A DNA stretch of 64,000 bases from Chitinophagaceae bacterium (GTDB lineage Bacteria > Bacteroidota > Bacteroidia > Cytophagales > Cytophagaceae), in assembly GCA_028288405.1 (NCBI GenBank), contig JAQBNS010000104.1, forward strand, positions 1 to 64,000, read 5' to 3'. Numbering within the stretch: position 1 is the first letter of the stretch; each line of letters starts with the position of its first letter. The position numbers were made by a program, and so were the translations under genes. The notes under the pieces were generated by a model that saw only the letters and a list, made by a program, of their open reading frames with translations, had not been told where the DNA came from and did not search any database. This document shows, piece after piece, positions 35,727 through 44,817 of this stretch.

Positions 35727-37085
35727 ATGAATAAAATAAGAAATTTAAACCGAATTACGCTGAGTCTTGTTCTGCTCATCAGCATCTCAGAAGCTGCGCA
35801 AAGTCAGTCGGCTGATAGTGTGTTCACCTTGAAGAGCAGTATAGAGTACAGTTTGAAGAATAATCCAAGCAGTACAGTTTATAATAATGAAGTGGAGATT
35901 GCCAGACAAAAAAATATACAGGCGTTGTCTGTTTATTTGCCACAGGTTGCGGGTACACTTACTTCAGATTATAACCCGAAGTTGCAAACCAATGTTCTTA
36001 CCATTAATACACCTGCCGGTACGCAGGAATCAACCCTTACATTGGGCCAGACACACGCTAATGGAGCAGTGGTGCAGGTAGATCAGAAGATCTATGATCA
36101 ATCGGCTATCGAAGCCATCAGTGCACGAAAAGTAAACAATCAAATAGCGCAGTTGAATATATTGAAAAACAATGAAACATTGATTTATAATACTTCATTG
36201 GCCTATTATCAAGTACTCATTTATAATGAACAAGAAAAGCTATTGCATGAGAATGAAAAGCAGTATAAGGAACTATTGAGTATTTTGAAACTTCAATACG
36301 AACGTGGCGTCATTCGTAAAATAGATTATGACCGTACAAGAGTAAGTTCCAATAATATTGCCTCTCAAATTAACTTGGTTCAAACGAACAAGAAATTGGC
36401 GTTGAATAAACTGAAAAATGCAATGGGTATGCCTCTTGAAACGTCCATTCGTGTTGAAGATTCTACCTACACGTTAGCAAAAGCAGAATTGCCAAAAGGT
36501 GTAGAGATGAATGTAGAAAACAGATTGGATTATAAGATCATGGATCAAAATATTTTGGCACAGGAAATCGATGTGAAAGTGAAGAAAGCAGCTTTTGCAC
36601 CCGTACTTTCTGCTTATGCAAGGTATGGTGTAAATTCTTTCGGAGCAGAGTTTTCTAATTCATTCACTAAAGGGTATGACTATTCAGCCATTGGCGTAAA
36701 ATTAAATGTACCCATCTTTAGTGGATTCAATAAAAGTAGCCAATTGAAGCAATCTCAGCTGTTGCTTATGAATGCAAGAGAGAATGCAAAGTTAAGCATA
36801 CAAAATTATAAGGTAGACTACGAAAATGCGAATACAAAACTAGTAAGCTCTTATACGAGTCTTAGTAAAGACAAAGAAAATCTAGCATTAGCTAAAGACG
36901 TTTTTGAAGCTACTAATTTACAGTATCGACAAGGCACCGCTTCATTGACCGATTTCCTTAATGCAGATTATTCTTTAAAGGAAGCTCAAAGCAATTATAT
37001 CAACTCTCTATTGAATTTTATGTCTGCAAGAGTAGACTTAGAAAAATCTCAAGGGACTTTACCTGCATACATCAATCAACTTTAA
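35727..37085 (+). CDS. TolC-like outer-membrane efflux channel
   Basis: A 452-residue protein with a signal peptide (about residues 1-27, ending EAAQSQS) and the two-repeat alpha-helical barrel of the TolC/OprM family. The repeats are visible as EQEKLLHENEKQYKELLSIL and LRLA-like LKLQYERGVIRKIDYDRTR, with the second-half equivalent NLQYRQGTASLTDFLNADYSL. It is the outer channel of the efflux system whose adaptor and pump genes follow. Confidence 0.92.
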   Translation: MNKIRNLNRITLSLVLLISISEAAQSQSADSVFTLKSSIEYSLKNNPSSTVYNNEVEIARQKNIQALSVYLPQVAGTLTSDYNPKLQTNVLTINTPAGTQESTLTLGQTHANGAVVQVDQKIYDQSAIEAISARKVNNQIAQLNILKNNETLIYNTSLAYYQVLIYNEQEKLLHENEKQYKELLSILKLQYERGVIRKIDYDRTRVSSNNIASQINLVQTNKKLALNKLKNAMGMPLETSIRVEDSTYTLAKAELPKGVEMNVENRLDYKIMDQNILAQEIDVKVKKAAFAPVLSAYARYGVNSFGAEFSNSFTKGYDYSAIGVKLNVPIFSGFNKSSQLKQSQLLLMNARENAKLSIQNYKVDYENANTKLVSSYTSLSKDKENLALAKDVFEATNLQYRQGTASLTDFLNADYSLKEAQSNYINSLLNFMSARVDLEKSQGTLPAYINQL

Positions 37086-37096
37086 TTTTTACAAGA

Positions 37097-38161
37097 ATGA
37101 AAAAGAAAACTATCATTATTATAGCAGCGTTGGTTGTCATAGTACTTGCCATTGTATTCACATTGATCAATAATAAGAAAAAAATAGAGGCCAGCAAGCA
37201 AGTCGTTGACCGCTCGATCGTGCCGGTTTATGTGTCTACATTTCACGTAGAGCCATTGCCGATACAAGGCAATCTGAATGTGCCCGCTGTACTTTCAGCC
37301 AATGAAGAAGCCAGTATTTCTTCTTCTGCATCCGGCAAAATTATATCGTTGAATATAGAGTTAGGATCGAAAGTAACAAAGGGTCAAATCATCGGTGTAG
37401 TAGATGTGAAACAGAAAGAGTTGAACCTGAAGTCTACGGAACTGAATGTAGAAAAATTAGGTAGCGATTATGAAAGAGATAAAGTCCTATTGCAAGGGAA
37501 TGCAGCTACAGAAAGTGCGGTTACAAAATCAAAGTATGATTATGAAACCAATAAGATACAAGCAGATCTGATCAGACAACAAATTAAAGACGGCAATATT
37601 GTTTCTCCAATCAATGGCATCATTACGGATAAAAAATTAATTGCCGGTGAATATGTGAATACCGGAGTAGAGATCGCTTCTGTCGTAGACATCAGTAAAT
37701 TGAAGGCCGTGGTATTTGTGAGTGAAAGTGACGTGTTCAAATTGAAAGAGGGCGATCGTGTAAAAGTAACGACAGAAGTTTTTCCGGGCACTGTATTTAA
37801 TGGTGCCATTAGTTTCATCAGTCCTAAGGGAGATGACAATCATAATTACCGGGTAGAAATTGCGGTAGCCAATAATAACAGCGTTCGTCTAAAGGCTGGT
37901 ATCTATGTGATAGCCGAATTTAATGTAGGTGGAAATGCTACAGTGCTTCAAATACCGAAAAGAGCTTTGGTGGAAGGTGTAAAGAATCCTTACGTTTTTA
38001 TTGCTTCAGGCAACAAGTCAGTGAAACGAAAAATTTCTCTGGGACGTGAGATCGGAGAAAACATCGAAGTGTTGAGTGGCTTGACGCAAGGTGAAGAAGT
38101 CATTACAGATGGCCAGATCAATTTGATTGATGGTAGTAAAATAGAAACTGCTAAAAAATAG
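37097..38161 (+). CDS. RND efflux periplasmic adaptor (membrane fusion protein)
   Basis: A 354-residue adaptor with one N-terminal membrane helix (about residues 4-24), lipoyl-like barrel halves (ASISSSASGKIISLNIELGS and DGNIVSPINGIITDKKLIAG), an intervening alpha hairpin, and a beta-barrel and membrane-proximal domain ending with GREIGENIEVLSGLTQGEEV. It joins the pump to the TolC-like channel. Spacing is 11 bases from the channel gene and 4 bases to the pump gene. Confidence 0.92.
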   Translation: MKKKTIIIIAALVVIVLAIVFTLINNKKKIEASKQVVDRSIVPVYVSTFHVEPLPIQGNLNVPAVLSANEEASISSSASGKIISLNIELGSKVTKGQIIGVVDVKQKELNLKSTELNVEKLGSDYERDKVLLQGNAATESAVTKSKYDYETNKIQADLIRQQIKDGNIVSPINGIITDKKLIAGEYVNTGVEIASVVDISKLKAVVFVSESDVFKLKEGDRVKVTTEVFPGTVFNGAISFISPKGDDNHNYRVEIAVANNNSVRLKAGIYVIAEFNVGGNATVLQIPKRALVEGVKNPYVFIASGNKSVKRKISLGREIGENIEVLSGLTQGEEVITDGQINLIDGSKIETAKK

Positions 38162-38165
38162 TATT

Positions 38166-41100
38166 ATGTCAATTACAGAAATTGCCATCAAGCGACCATT
38201 ACTGATTACAGTAATTTTCGTTACCCTGATCCTCTTTGGATTTATCAGTTACCGTACGCTGAACTATAACTTGTTGCCTAAATTCGAGGCTAACGTTATT
38301 TCGGTAGCGACTGTTTATCCGGGAGCCTCGTCAGAAGAAGTACAGAGCAGTGTGACGAAGCCGATCGAAGAAGCGGTATCTGCCATTGAAGGAGTAGATG
38401 TTATTTCTTCTGCTTCAAGAGAAGGTATATCTGCTGTTACCGTTACGTTAAAGTCTGGATTCAGCAGTACCTTGGCTCAGAACGATGCCGAACGTAAAAT
38501 CGATCAGATCAAAAGAACATTACCGGATCAGGTAGAAGATCCGGTGGTGAGTCGTTTCAGTACAGATGATTTTCCAATCTTAAAGTTGAGTATCACATCG
38601 AAGATTCCTCAAACGGAATTGTATGATTTCATAGACCTGCAGGTAAAACCGCTGTTGACCAATGTTGCCGGTGTATCACAAGTAAGTATCATCGGGGGAA
38701 ATGAACGTGAAATCGAAATATACCTGGACAATGACAAGCTTAGCGCTTTTAATATTTCAGCTACGCAAGTCAATATGATTGTAGCAGGCAATGGCATATC
38801 GTATCCCGCGGGGAATGTGACCTCTATGGAAAATAGATTTTCCGTACGACTCGATGCAAAAATCAGAAAAGTGGAGGATCTTAGAAATTTGATCATTCGT
38901 GAAAATGCAGACGGTAGTCGTATTCTGTTAAAAGATATCGCTACGGTGACCGATGCACAAACAGAGGCCACAACACTCAACCGTATCAATGGTAAACCGG
39001 CTATCGGTATTCAGGTTTTTAAACAATCCGATGCCAATGCCGTTGCGGTGAGTCAAGGTGTAAAAGAAAAATTGAAAACCATCAAAGACATGTATGCGTC
39101 TAAAGATTTCAATTATGAAATTGCATCCGATCAATCGGTTTATACATTGGCTTCTGCAGATGCGGTGATGCATGATCTATACCTTGCTGTCTTTATCGTA
39201 GGCATGGTCATGATTATTTTTCTTCACAGTGTAAGAAGTTCATTGTTCGTGATGGTTGCCATTCCTTCGGCAATGATTCCGACTTTTATTCTGATGTGGG
39301 TATTCGGATTTTCTTTGAACCTCATGACCTTGATGGCTCTGTCCCTGGTAGTAGGTATTCTCGTGGATGACAGTATTGTGGTATTGGAAAATATTTACCG
39401 CCACATGGAAATGGGAAAAGACAAGCGTACGGCTTCCCTTGAAGGACGGGAAGAAATTGGATTTACAGCCATGGCCATTACGTTAGTAGACGTTGTGGTA
39501 TTCTTACCTTTGTCTCTGGCCGGTGGATTGATCGGAAACATCCTGAAGGAGTTTTCTTTGGTAATTGTGTTTTCTACCTTGATGAGTTTATTTGTTTCTT
39601 TCACCTTGACTCCTTTGCTGGCATCACGTTGGGGTAAAATAGAAATCTTGAAAAAAGATACCTTCTGGGGTCGTTTGAATTTAGCATTCGAACATGTCAT
39701 TGATTCGATTAAAGAATTTTACGGTACCGTGTTGACCTGGTCATTAGGACATAAACGTTACATAATCATCCTTGTGTTAGTTATGTTTGGTGCTACGTTT
39801 GGTGTACTTCGTGCGGGTTTTGTAGGAGCGAGCTTTGTGGGTAATGCAGACCGCGGAGAATTGATTGTACAGATTGACATGGCCTCCGAAACGCCGCTCA
39901 ACCAAACCAATCAAACGGTGCAGCGGGTAGAGCAAATGATCATGAAGCATCCGGAAGTAGTGAAAATATTTTCCAACGTTGGAACACAATCCGGTCAAAC
40001 GGCTGCTAATGCATCCTCTGCTAATAGCAACCTGGCGGAAGTGTCGGTTTCTCTGGTGGATAAAAAAGAACGCTCGTTCTCTACCGATGAGTTTGGACAA
40101 AAGTTAAGAGATGAGTTGTCTGTTATTCCGGGAATTAAAATTACCGTACAACCTGTCAGTATTACTGGAAATAGTCAGACTCCCATCATGATTGCGGTGA
40201 AAGGAACAGACATGGACAACTTGATCAAAGCCGCTAACATGGTGAAAGAAGTAGTCATTAAAACACCAGGAACAGATTACGTGCAGTTCAGTACAAAGAA
40301 TCCAAAAACCGAAGTGGCTATTAATTTGAACAGAGATAAAATGTCCAAGTTGGGTGTGAGTATCGGAGACATCGGTCAATCTGTACAGTTGGCGTTCCAG
40401 GGAAACAACAATACCAAGTACAAAGATAAAGGAGAAGAATATGGAATCAATATCATCATGGACAAAACGGACAAGACGAATATTGAGAGTGTGAGAAAGA
40501 TGAATATACGCAACAGCAGAGGAGCAATTATACAGTTGGGCGATATTGCGGATGTAACCGAAGTAGTAGGACAATCCGTACTGGAGCGTACAGACCGTAT
40601 GAACTCTGTGAAGATCTTGTCGGCCGCTGTGGGCCGCCCGGCAGGGACGATTGTAGAAGATATTCAAGCGAGTATGGCAAAAGTAAAATTGCCGGAGGGT
40701 GTTGTATTGGATTATCAAGGAGATGCTAAAAATCAAAAGGATTCTTTCGCAAGTTTGGGTCTGGCTTTATTGATTGGTATTTTATTGATTTATCTGATCA
40801 TGGTAGCGCTGTATGAAAGTGTGGTTTATCCTTTTGTAGTATTGTTCTCTATTCCTGTAGCATTGATAGGATCTATCTTTGCATTGGCATTGACGATGAA
40901 TCCGCTTACTATCTTTGCCATTCTTGGATTGATCATGTTGTTGGGTTTGGTATCTAAAAATGCCATCTTGATTGTAGATTTCACCAATCACTTAAAGGAA
41001 AAAGGCATGCCGGTAAAAGAAGCATTGATTGAAGCAGGTAAAGAAAGGTTACGTCCGATCTTAATGACAACGCTTGCCATGATCTTCGGTATGCTTCCGA

Positions 41101-41312
41101 TAGCGCTGGCTTCAGGCGCAGGTGCAGAAACGAAGAATGGCATGGCTTGGGTGATTATAGGTGGTTTGACCAGTTCTATGATTTTCACTTTGGTGTTGGT
41201 GCCCTCTGTCTACATGATCATTGATGGCTGGAAAGATAAAGTCAATGGTTTATTTCATAAAAAAGAAGCACAAGGGAAAAGTGGCGATGGAATAATAGAT
41301 GTGGAAGTATAG
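38166..41312 (+). CDS. RND multidrug efflux pump (AcrB-like)
   Basis: A 1048-residue inner-membrane proton antiporter of the hydrophobe/amphiphile efflux family. Twelve membrane helices in two halves and two large periplasmic loops are visible. The proton-relay aspartates lie in LVVGILVDDSIVVLENIYRH and the conserved lysine-containing segment is GLVSKNAILIVDF. Length matches AcrB. The substrate cannot be predicted. A strong terminator follows. Confidence 0.94.
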   Translation: MSITEIAIKRPLLITVIFVTLILFGFISYRTLNYNLLPKFEANVISVATVYPGASSEEVQSSVTKPIEEAVSAIEGVDVISSASREGISAVTVTLKSGFSSTLAQNDAERKIDQIKRTLPDQVEDPVVSRFSTDDFPILKLSITSKIPQTELYDFIDLQVKPLLTNVAGVSQVSIIGGNEREIEIYLDNDKLSAFNISATQVNMIVAGNGISYPAGNVTSMENRFSVRLDAKIRKVEDLRNLIIRENADGSRILLKDIATVTDAQTEATTLNRINGKPAIGIQVFKQSDANAVAVSQGVKEKLKTIKDMYASKDFNYEIASDQSVYTLASADAVMHDLYLAVFIVGMVMIIFLHSVRSSLFVMVAIPSAMIPTFILMWVFGFSLNLMTLMALSLVVGILVDDSIVVLENIYRHMEMGKDKRTASLEGREEIGFTAMAITLVDVVVFLPLSLAGGLIGNILKEFSLVIVFSTLMSLFVSFTLTPLLASRWGKIEILKKDTFWGRLNLAFEHVIDSIKEFYGTVLTWSLGHKRYIIILVLVMFGATFGVLRAGFVGASFVGNADRGELIVQIDMASETPLNQTNQTVQRVEQMIMKHPEVVKIFSNVGTQSGQTAANASSANSNLAEVSVSLVDKKERSFSTDEFGQKLRDELSVIPGIKITVQPVSITGNSQTPIMIAVKGTDMDNLIKAANMVKEVVIKTPGTDYVQFSTKNPKTEVAINLNRDKMSKLGVSIGDIGQSVQLAFQGNNNTKYKDKGEEYGINIIMDKTDKTNIESVRKMNIRNSRGAIIQLGDIADVTEVVGQSVLERTDRMNSVKILSAAVGRPAGTIVEDIQASMAKVKLPEGVVLDYQGDAKNQKDSFASLGLALLIGILLIYLIMVALYESVVYPFVVLFSIPVALIGSIFALALTMNPLTIFAILGLIMLLGLVSKNAILIVDFTNHLKEKGMPVKEALIEAGKERLRPILMTTLAMIFGMLPIALASGAGAETKNGMAWVIIGGLTSSMIFTLVLVPSVYMIIDGWKDKVNGLFHKKEAQGKSGDGIIDVEV

Positions 41313-41334
41313 GAATTTGTAAAAGGTAAGAATT

Positions 41335-41374
41335 GAAGAAGGGTTTCTAATCGACCGGTTAGAAACCCTTCTTC
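41335..41374 (+). terminator. Intrinsic terminator after the RND operon
   Basis: GAAGAAGGGTTTCTAA and TTAGAAACCCTTCTTC are perfect 16-base arms around an 8-base loop, followed by TTTT. Confidence 0.92.
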
Positions 41375-41494
41375 TTTTAATAGAGCAGGTATTTGTGGCA
41401 TGCTTTGCACCATTCTGCAACTTGTCTTTTTTTTCTAGTAAGGTTTAATTTCTTTGCGAGTTGATATCCTTCTCTCTCATTTACGTTAAACTAT

Positions 41495-42754
41495 ATGTCA
41501 ACCGTTTCCAGTAAACCCATTGTTCACGAAGACTGGACATCAGTATTCATTGGCTTTTTGATTTTGTGTTTCTCCTTGTCGGGATTCATCATCGACGCAC
41601 CAACCTATAATTGGAAAAATTCAGAGGAGGTGCTGACCAAGGTATTTTCGGGTGCTAACCGGATTAAATTACTTACGCAGTTTGTCTACGTGTATGTATT
41701 GAGTGCCATTGCTGTATACCTCATTGGCAAGCAGCTCAAAAATTTCCTGATCGTTTTTCCTGGCGTATATGTATTGACAACGGCCGCCCTCTTGATTGCA
41801 GGTAATAGTTTTATAAAAGGCATTAATCTGGAAGCGGTGATTTTTAGTTTGCTCATTGGATTAATTATTGGCAATGCATTCAAGTTGCCGGATTGGTTCC
41901 GTCAGGCATTGACCACAGAGTTTTTTGTAAAGACAGGATTGGTTTTATTGGGTACAACCGTTATCTTCTCAGACATCTTAAAGGCCGGATCACTTGGATT
42001 GGTGCAGGCTCTGGTAGTTGTGCTATCAGTTTGGTACTTTGCTTTTTGGGTATGTAAAAAATTAAAAGTAGACGAGGAGTTGACACTCATGATTTCCAGC
42101 GCGGTTTCTATTTGCGGAGTATCAGCGGCTATTGCCACATCAGGTGCTATTAATGGAGATGCTAAAAAATTGTCCTATGTGATATCTATGGTACTGATTA
42201 CCGCTATTCCCATGATGATCGGAATGCCTTATGCGGCAGCTTATCTTGGCCTTTCGCAAGAAGTAACAGGCGCTTGGTTGGGTGGAAGTATCGATACATC
42301 AGGAGCTGTAGTGGCCTCCGGTACGTTGGTGGGGGAAACAGCTCTAAAAATTAGTACGATTGTAAAGTTTTCTCAAAATGTGTTGTTAGGGATTGCAGCT
42401 TTTGCCATTAGTGTTTATTGGACATTAAATAGAAAAGGAGACCATGCAGAGCAAAAAGAAAAGCCATCCTTATTAGTGATTTGGCAAAGGTTTCCAAAGT
42501 TCGTACTGGGCTTTATTGCAGCCTCTCTGTTATTTTCATTTGCCCTCTCTTCGGATGTTATGGAAGAAGTAAAAGGGAGCTTGAAAAATCTTCAAACGCT
42601 CTGGTTTGTATTGGCATTTACCAGCATTGGTTTGGAAACAAATTTCGCAGATCTGTTTAATGCAAACAGTAAAAAACCTCTGTATGCGTTTTTAATTGCG
42701 CAAACTTTTAACATTATCATAACATTGATATTAGCTTATCTGTTGTTTTCATAA
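41495..42754 (+). CDS. YeiH-like putative sulfate/anion exporter
   Basis: A 419-residue integral membrane protein with about 11 helices, matching the UPF0324/YeiH family annotated as putative sulfate exporters. The family core ISSAVSICGVSAAIATSGAI and AWLGGSIDTSGAVVASGTLVG is visible, with SIGLETNF near the end. The transported ion is not proven for the family. It lies between the RND terminator and the palindrome-controlled zinc-ribbon gene, next to sulfatase-related genes, which fits an anion role. Confidence 0.82.
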   Translation: MSTVSSKPIVHEDWTSVFIGFLILCFSLSGFIIDAPTYNWKNSEEVLTKVFSGANRIKLLTQFVYVYVLSAIAVYLIGKQLKNFLIVFPGVYVLTTAALLIAGNSFIKGINLEAVIFSLLIGLIIGNAFKLPDWFRQALTTEFFVKTGLVLLGTTVIFSDILKAGSLGLVQALVVVLSVWYFAFWVCKKLKVDEELTLMISSAVSICGVSAAIATSGAINGDAKKLSYVISMVLITAIPMMIGMPYAAAYLGLSQEVTGAWLGGSIDTSGAVVASGTLVGETALKISTIVKFSQNVLLGIAAFAISVYWTLNRKGDHAEQKEKPSLLVIWQRFPKFVLGFIAASLLFSFALSSDVMEEVKGSLKNLQTLWFVLAFTSIGLETNFADLFNANSKKPLYAFLIAQTFNIIITLILAYLLFS

Positions 42755-42848
42755 CCCCTATGCACTCGGTCTTAAACGGTTAAAACCCTTTATTTGGGGC
42801 TCAAAAGCGATAATTTTTTGAATTTGGGATTTATACCACCAATAAACT

Positions 42849-42889
42849 CTACTAATCCTATAGAATTAATAGTATATTGATTATGTTTG
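42849..42889 (+). promoter_or_regulatory. Palindrome site A and -7 box of the zinc-ribbon gene
   Basis: CTACTAATCC-TATA-GAATTAATAG (42849-42872) is a 24-bp near-palindrome. The -7 box TATGTTTG (42882-42889) starts nine bases later, so the palindrome covers the -33 region. The encapsulin promoter at 58089 has the same arrangement. Confidence 0.75.
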
Positions 42890-42917
42890 TACATCGTTCA
42901 TTCAAACATCAGAAATT

Positions 42918-43421
42918 ATGAGCACACAAGGAGTAACATACGTATATAAGAACGAAGAGCTGTCGATAGAGGCTTTTAAGGAGTATCGTTTAAATAAAGG
43001 GGTGGTTTGTAAAAAATGTGGATCGCAACATCATTATTGGTTAATGTCAAAACAACAATTTCAATGCGGAGACTGCCGCTTTAGAACGACATTACGCAGC
43101 GGAACTGTTTTGCAAGGAAGTAAATTGCCTTACTCTTATTTTTTCATTGCGGTCAATTTGTTGTCCAGACAAGGTAATAGATTGACGTTGGATGAATTTC
43201 AAAAACATACCGGACATAAGTATTACGAACCGTTATGGGAGTTTTTGAATAAGCTAAAAATAAACCTGGATGAGCAAGAGCGTAGTTTGATATTAGCTAC
43301 TTACAGTACAATCTTAAGCAAACGTTTGCGTGTGAGCTCTGTTACAGATAATACCTTTCCTTTGATACAAGAGAGACAATTGATTCAGAGCGTAGAGTTG
43401 GAAAGAGTAGCAGCCAGATAA
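42918..43421 (+). CDS. Zinc-ribbon protein related to the N-terminus of IS1595 transposases
   Basis: A 167-residue protein. Cys31, Cys34, Cys50 and Cys53 form a C4 zinc ribbon (VVCKKCGSQ...FQCGDCRFR), followed by TTLRSGTVLQGSKLPYSYFF, the segment typical of the zinc-ribbon part of IS1595-family transposases. The DDE catalytic domain is completely absent and the C-terminus is helical. No terminal inverted repeats of a complete element were found, and it has its own promoter and 24-bp palindrome. It is probably a domesticated DNA-binding protein, possibly a regulator; a degraded transposase is the alternative. Confidence 0.75.
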   Translation: MSTQGVTYVYKNEELSIEAFKEYRLNKGVVCKKCGSQHHYWLMSKQQFQCGDCRFRTTLRSGTVLQGSKLPYSYFFIAVNLLSRQGNRLTLDEFQKHTGHKYYEPLWEFLNKLKINLDEQERSLILATYSTILSKRLRVSSVTDNTFPLIQERQLIQSVELERVAAR

Positions 43422-43434
43422 ATTATTGAATTGC

Positions 43435-43510
43435 TATGAGACCCCGTGGATCGATAAATTCTAAAATGTGGTGGACAATGTTTAGAGTTTAGAAATCTGC
43501 GGGTCTCATA
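43435..43510. repeat. 10-bp inverted repeat flanking 56 bases
   Basis: TATGAGACCC (43435-43444) and GGGTCTCATA (43501-43510) are exact complements just after the zinc-ribbon gene. They could be an RNA stem or a relic of a tiny mobile element. Confidence 0.5.
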
Positions 43511-43534
43511 ATAATTGAGAAAGAGAAACAGAAA

Positions 43535-43581
43535 GAGAAAGAGAAAGAGAAAGAGGCAACCTCTTTCTCTTTCTCTTTCTG
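43535..43581. terminator. Polypurine/polypyrimidine hairpin between convergent genes
   Basis: GAAAGA-type repeats on the left pair with CTCTTTCTCTTTCTCTTTCT on the right over about 21 bases, around a 3-base loop, followed by GTTTTT. It probably terminates the zinc-ribbon gene and the opposing FGE gene. A similar hairpin is at 16672-16705. Confidence 0.75.
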
Positions 43582-43584
43582 TTT

Positions 43585-44730
43585 TTACTTACCACTTGTT
43601 TTCACGCACCTGAATCCCACATGTTCCATTCCACTATCCTCTGTACTCTTCATTCTGCGGGCAGCACGGTAACCCGAACAATAGCTGTCGTTGCATAAGA
43701 AAGATCCGCCGCGCATCACTCTTTTTTGTGCATAGGGTTCTTGTGGATCAAAACTTTTTTCCGGACCTGTGGGATTAGCAACGCCTTTAGGATGTTCATT
43801 GAGCAATGTGGTGTAGTAACTATTGTCGTAATAATCAGAACACCATTCCCAGACGTTGCCGGACATGTCAAACAAACCGTAACCATTGGCGGGGAAAGAT
43901 TTTACAGGAGCTGTAAAATAGAATCTATCTTCCTCTGTGTTTTTATTCGGGAAAGTTCCTTGCCAATAATTCGCTTTACTTTTATTGACTGCTTCATCCC
44001 CCCAGGGATAGATGTTATTTTTCAATCCACCTCTGGCTGCGAATTCCCATTCGGCTTCTGTTGGCAATCTTTTGTTTGCCCATTTGCAATAGGCTTGTGC
44101 ATCGTACCAGGAAATGTGAACAACCGGATAATTTTCTTTGCCTTTGATGCCGCTGCCGGGGCCGTGCGGGTGTTTCCAATTGGCGCCTTCTTTCCAACTC
44201 CACCAGCTGCTGTAATCTTCCAGTGAAACGGTTTGTATGGGTGCACTGAATACGAGAGAAGCGGGTACGAGTAAGCTTTCATCCGGCTTGGGTGTACCTG
44301 GTTCGACTTGGGTTTTCAATATTTCCCAATCCGGTTTTTTTTCGGCAGTGGTCACGTAACCGGTTGCTTTTACAAATTCTTCAAATTGTGCATTCGTTAC
44401 TTCCGTAGCATCGATCCAATAGCCATTGACGGTTACTTTATGTTTTGGATATTCGTCTTCGGAAGCTTGTTTGTTGTCTGCACCCATGTCAAAGGAACCG
44501 CCTGCAATCCATACCATACCTGCATGTGACGTATCTCCGCTGCTTTGAACGGTACTGTCTTTTGTAACAGTACTGAACCGTGAAGGAAGTTTGGAAGTGC
44601 AGCACATTTCTTTTTTAGAAGAATCAACAGCAAGAGAATCGGTCTGTGCTGTCTCTTCGGGTTTTGATTCGCAGCTGTAGAGAACAGCGGAAGCGAGAAG
44701 TAAGGAGGCAATTATTTTTATTATGGACAT
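43585..44730 (-). CDS. Exported formylglycine-generating enzyme (sulfatase-activating) lipoprotein
   Basis: A 381-residue SUMF1/FGE-family protein with a lipoprotein signal, IASLLLASAVLYSC, so it should act outside the cytoplasm. FGE oxidises a sulfatase active-site cysteine to formylglycine. The FGE fold is seen from MVWIAGGSFDMGADN (about residue 73), through LPTEAEWEFAARGG and NVWEWCSDYYD. The two catalytic copper-binding cysteines are present, C346 and C351, in RGGSFLCNDSYCSGYRAARR, ending with HVGFRCVKT. Non-catalytic relatives such as gliding proteins lack this pair. It is 84 bases downstream of the GH43-like gene and probably in its operon. Confidence 0.88.
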   Translation of the reverse strand: MSIIKIIASLLLASAVLYSCESKPEETAQTDSLAVDSSKKEMCCTSKLPSRFSTVTKDSTVQSSGDTSHAGMVWIAGGSFDMGADNKQASEDEYPKHKVTVNGYWIDATEVTNAQFEEFVKATGYVTTAEKKPDWEILKTQVEPGTPKPDESLLVPASLVFSAPIQTVSLEDYSSWWSWKEGANWKHPHGPGSGIKGKENYPVVHISWYDAQAYCKWANKRLPTEAEWEFAARGGLKNNIYPWGDEAVNKSKANYWQGTFPNKNTEEDRFYFTAPVKSFPANGYGLFDMSGNVWEWCSDYYDNSYYTTLLNEHPKGVANPTGPEKSFDPQEPYAQKRVMRGGSFLCNDSYCSGYRAARRMKSTEDSGMEHVGFRCVKTSGK

Positions 44731-44777
44731 AATTCAAATTGGATATTTTAAATAGTGTTGGTCAAAATATTTATTTT

Positions 44778-44817
44778 AACTAACAACTAACAACTAACAA
44801 CTAACAACTAACAACTA
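44778..44817. repeat. AACTAAC heptamer array (about 5.5 copies)
   Basis: Perfect tandem AACTAAC units directly abut the stop codon of the minus-strand gene 44815-45873 and lie between it and the FGE gene. Confidence 0.9.

Noticed and set aside
40104-40736. A 210-codon antisense frame inside the RND pump gene
   Set aside because: It is a shadow of a strongly supported pump gene and encodes no recognisable protein.
42918-43421. Active insertion sequence
   Set aside because: The catalytic domain and terminal inverted repeats are missing, so at most it is a derivative of a transposase.
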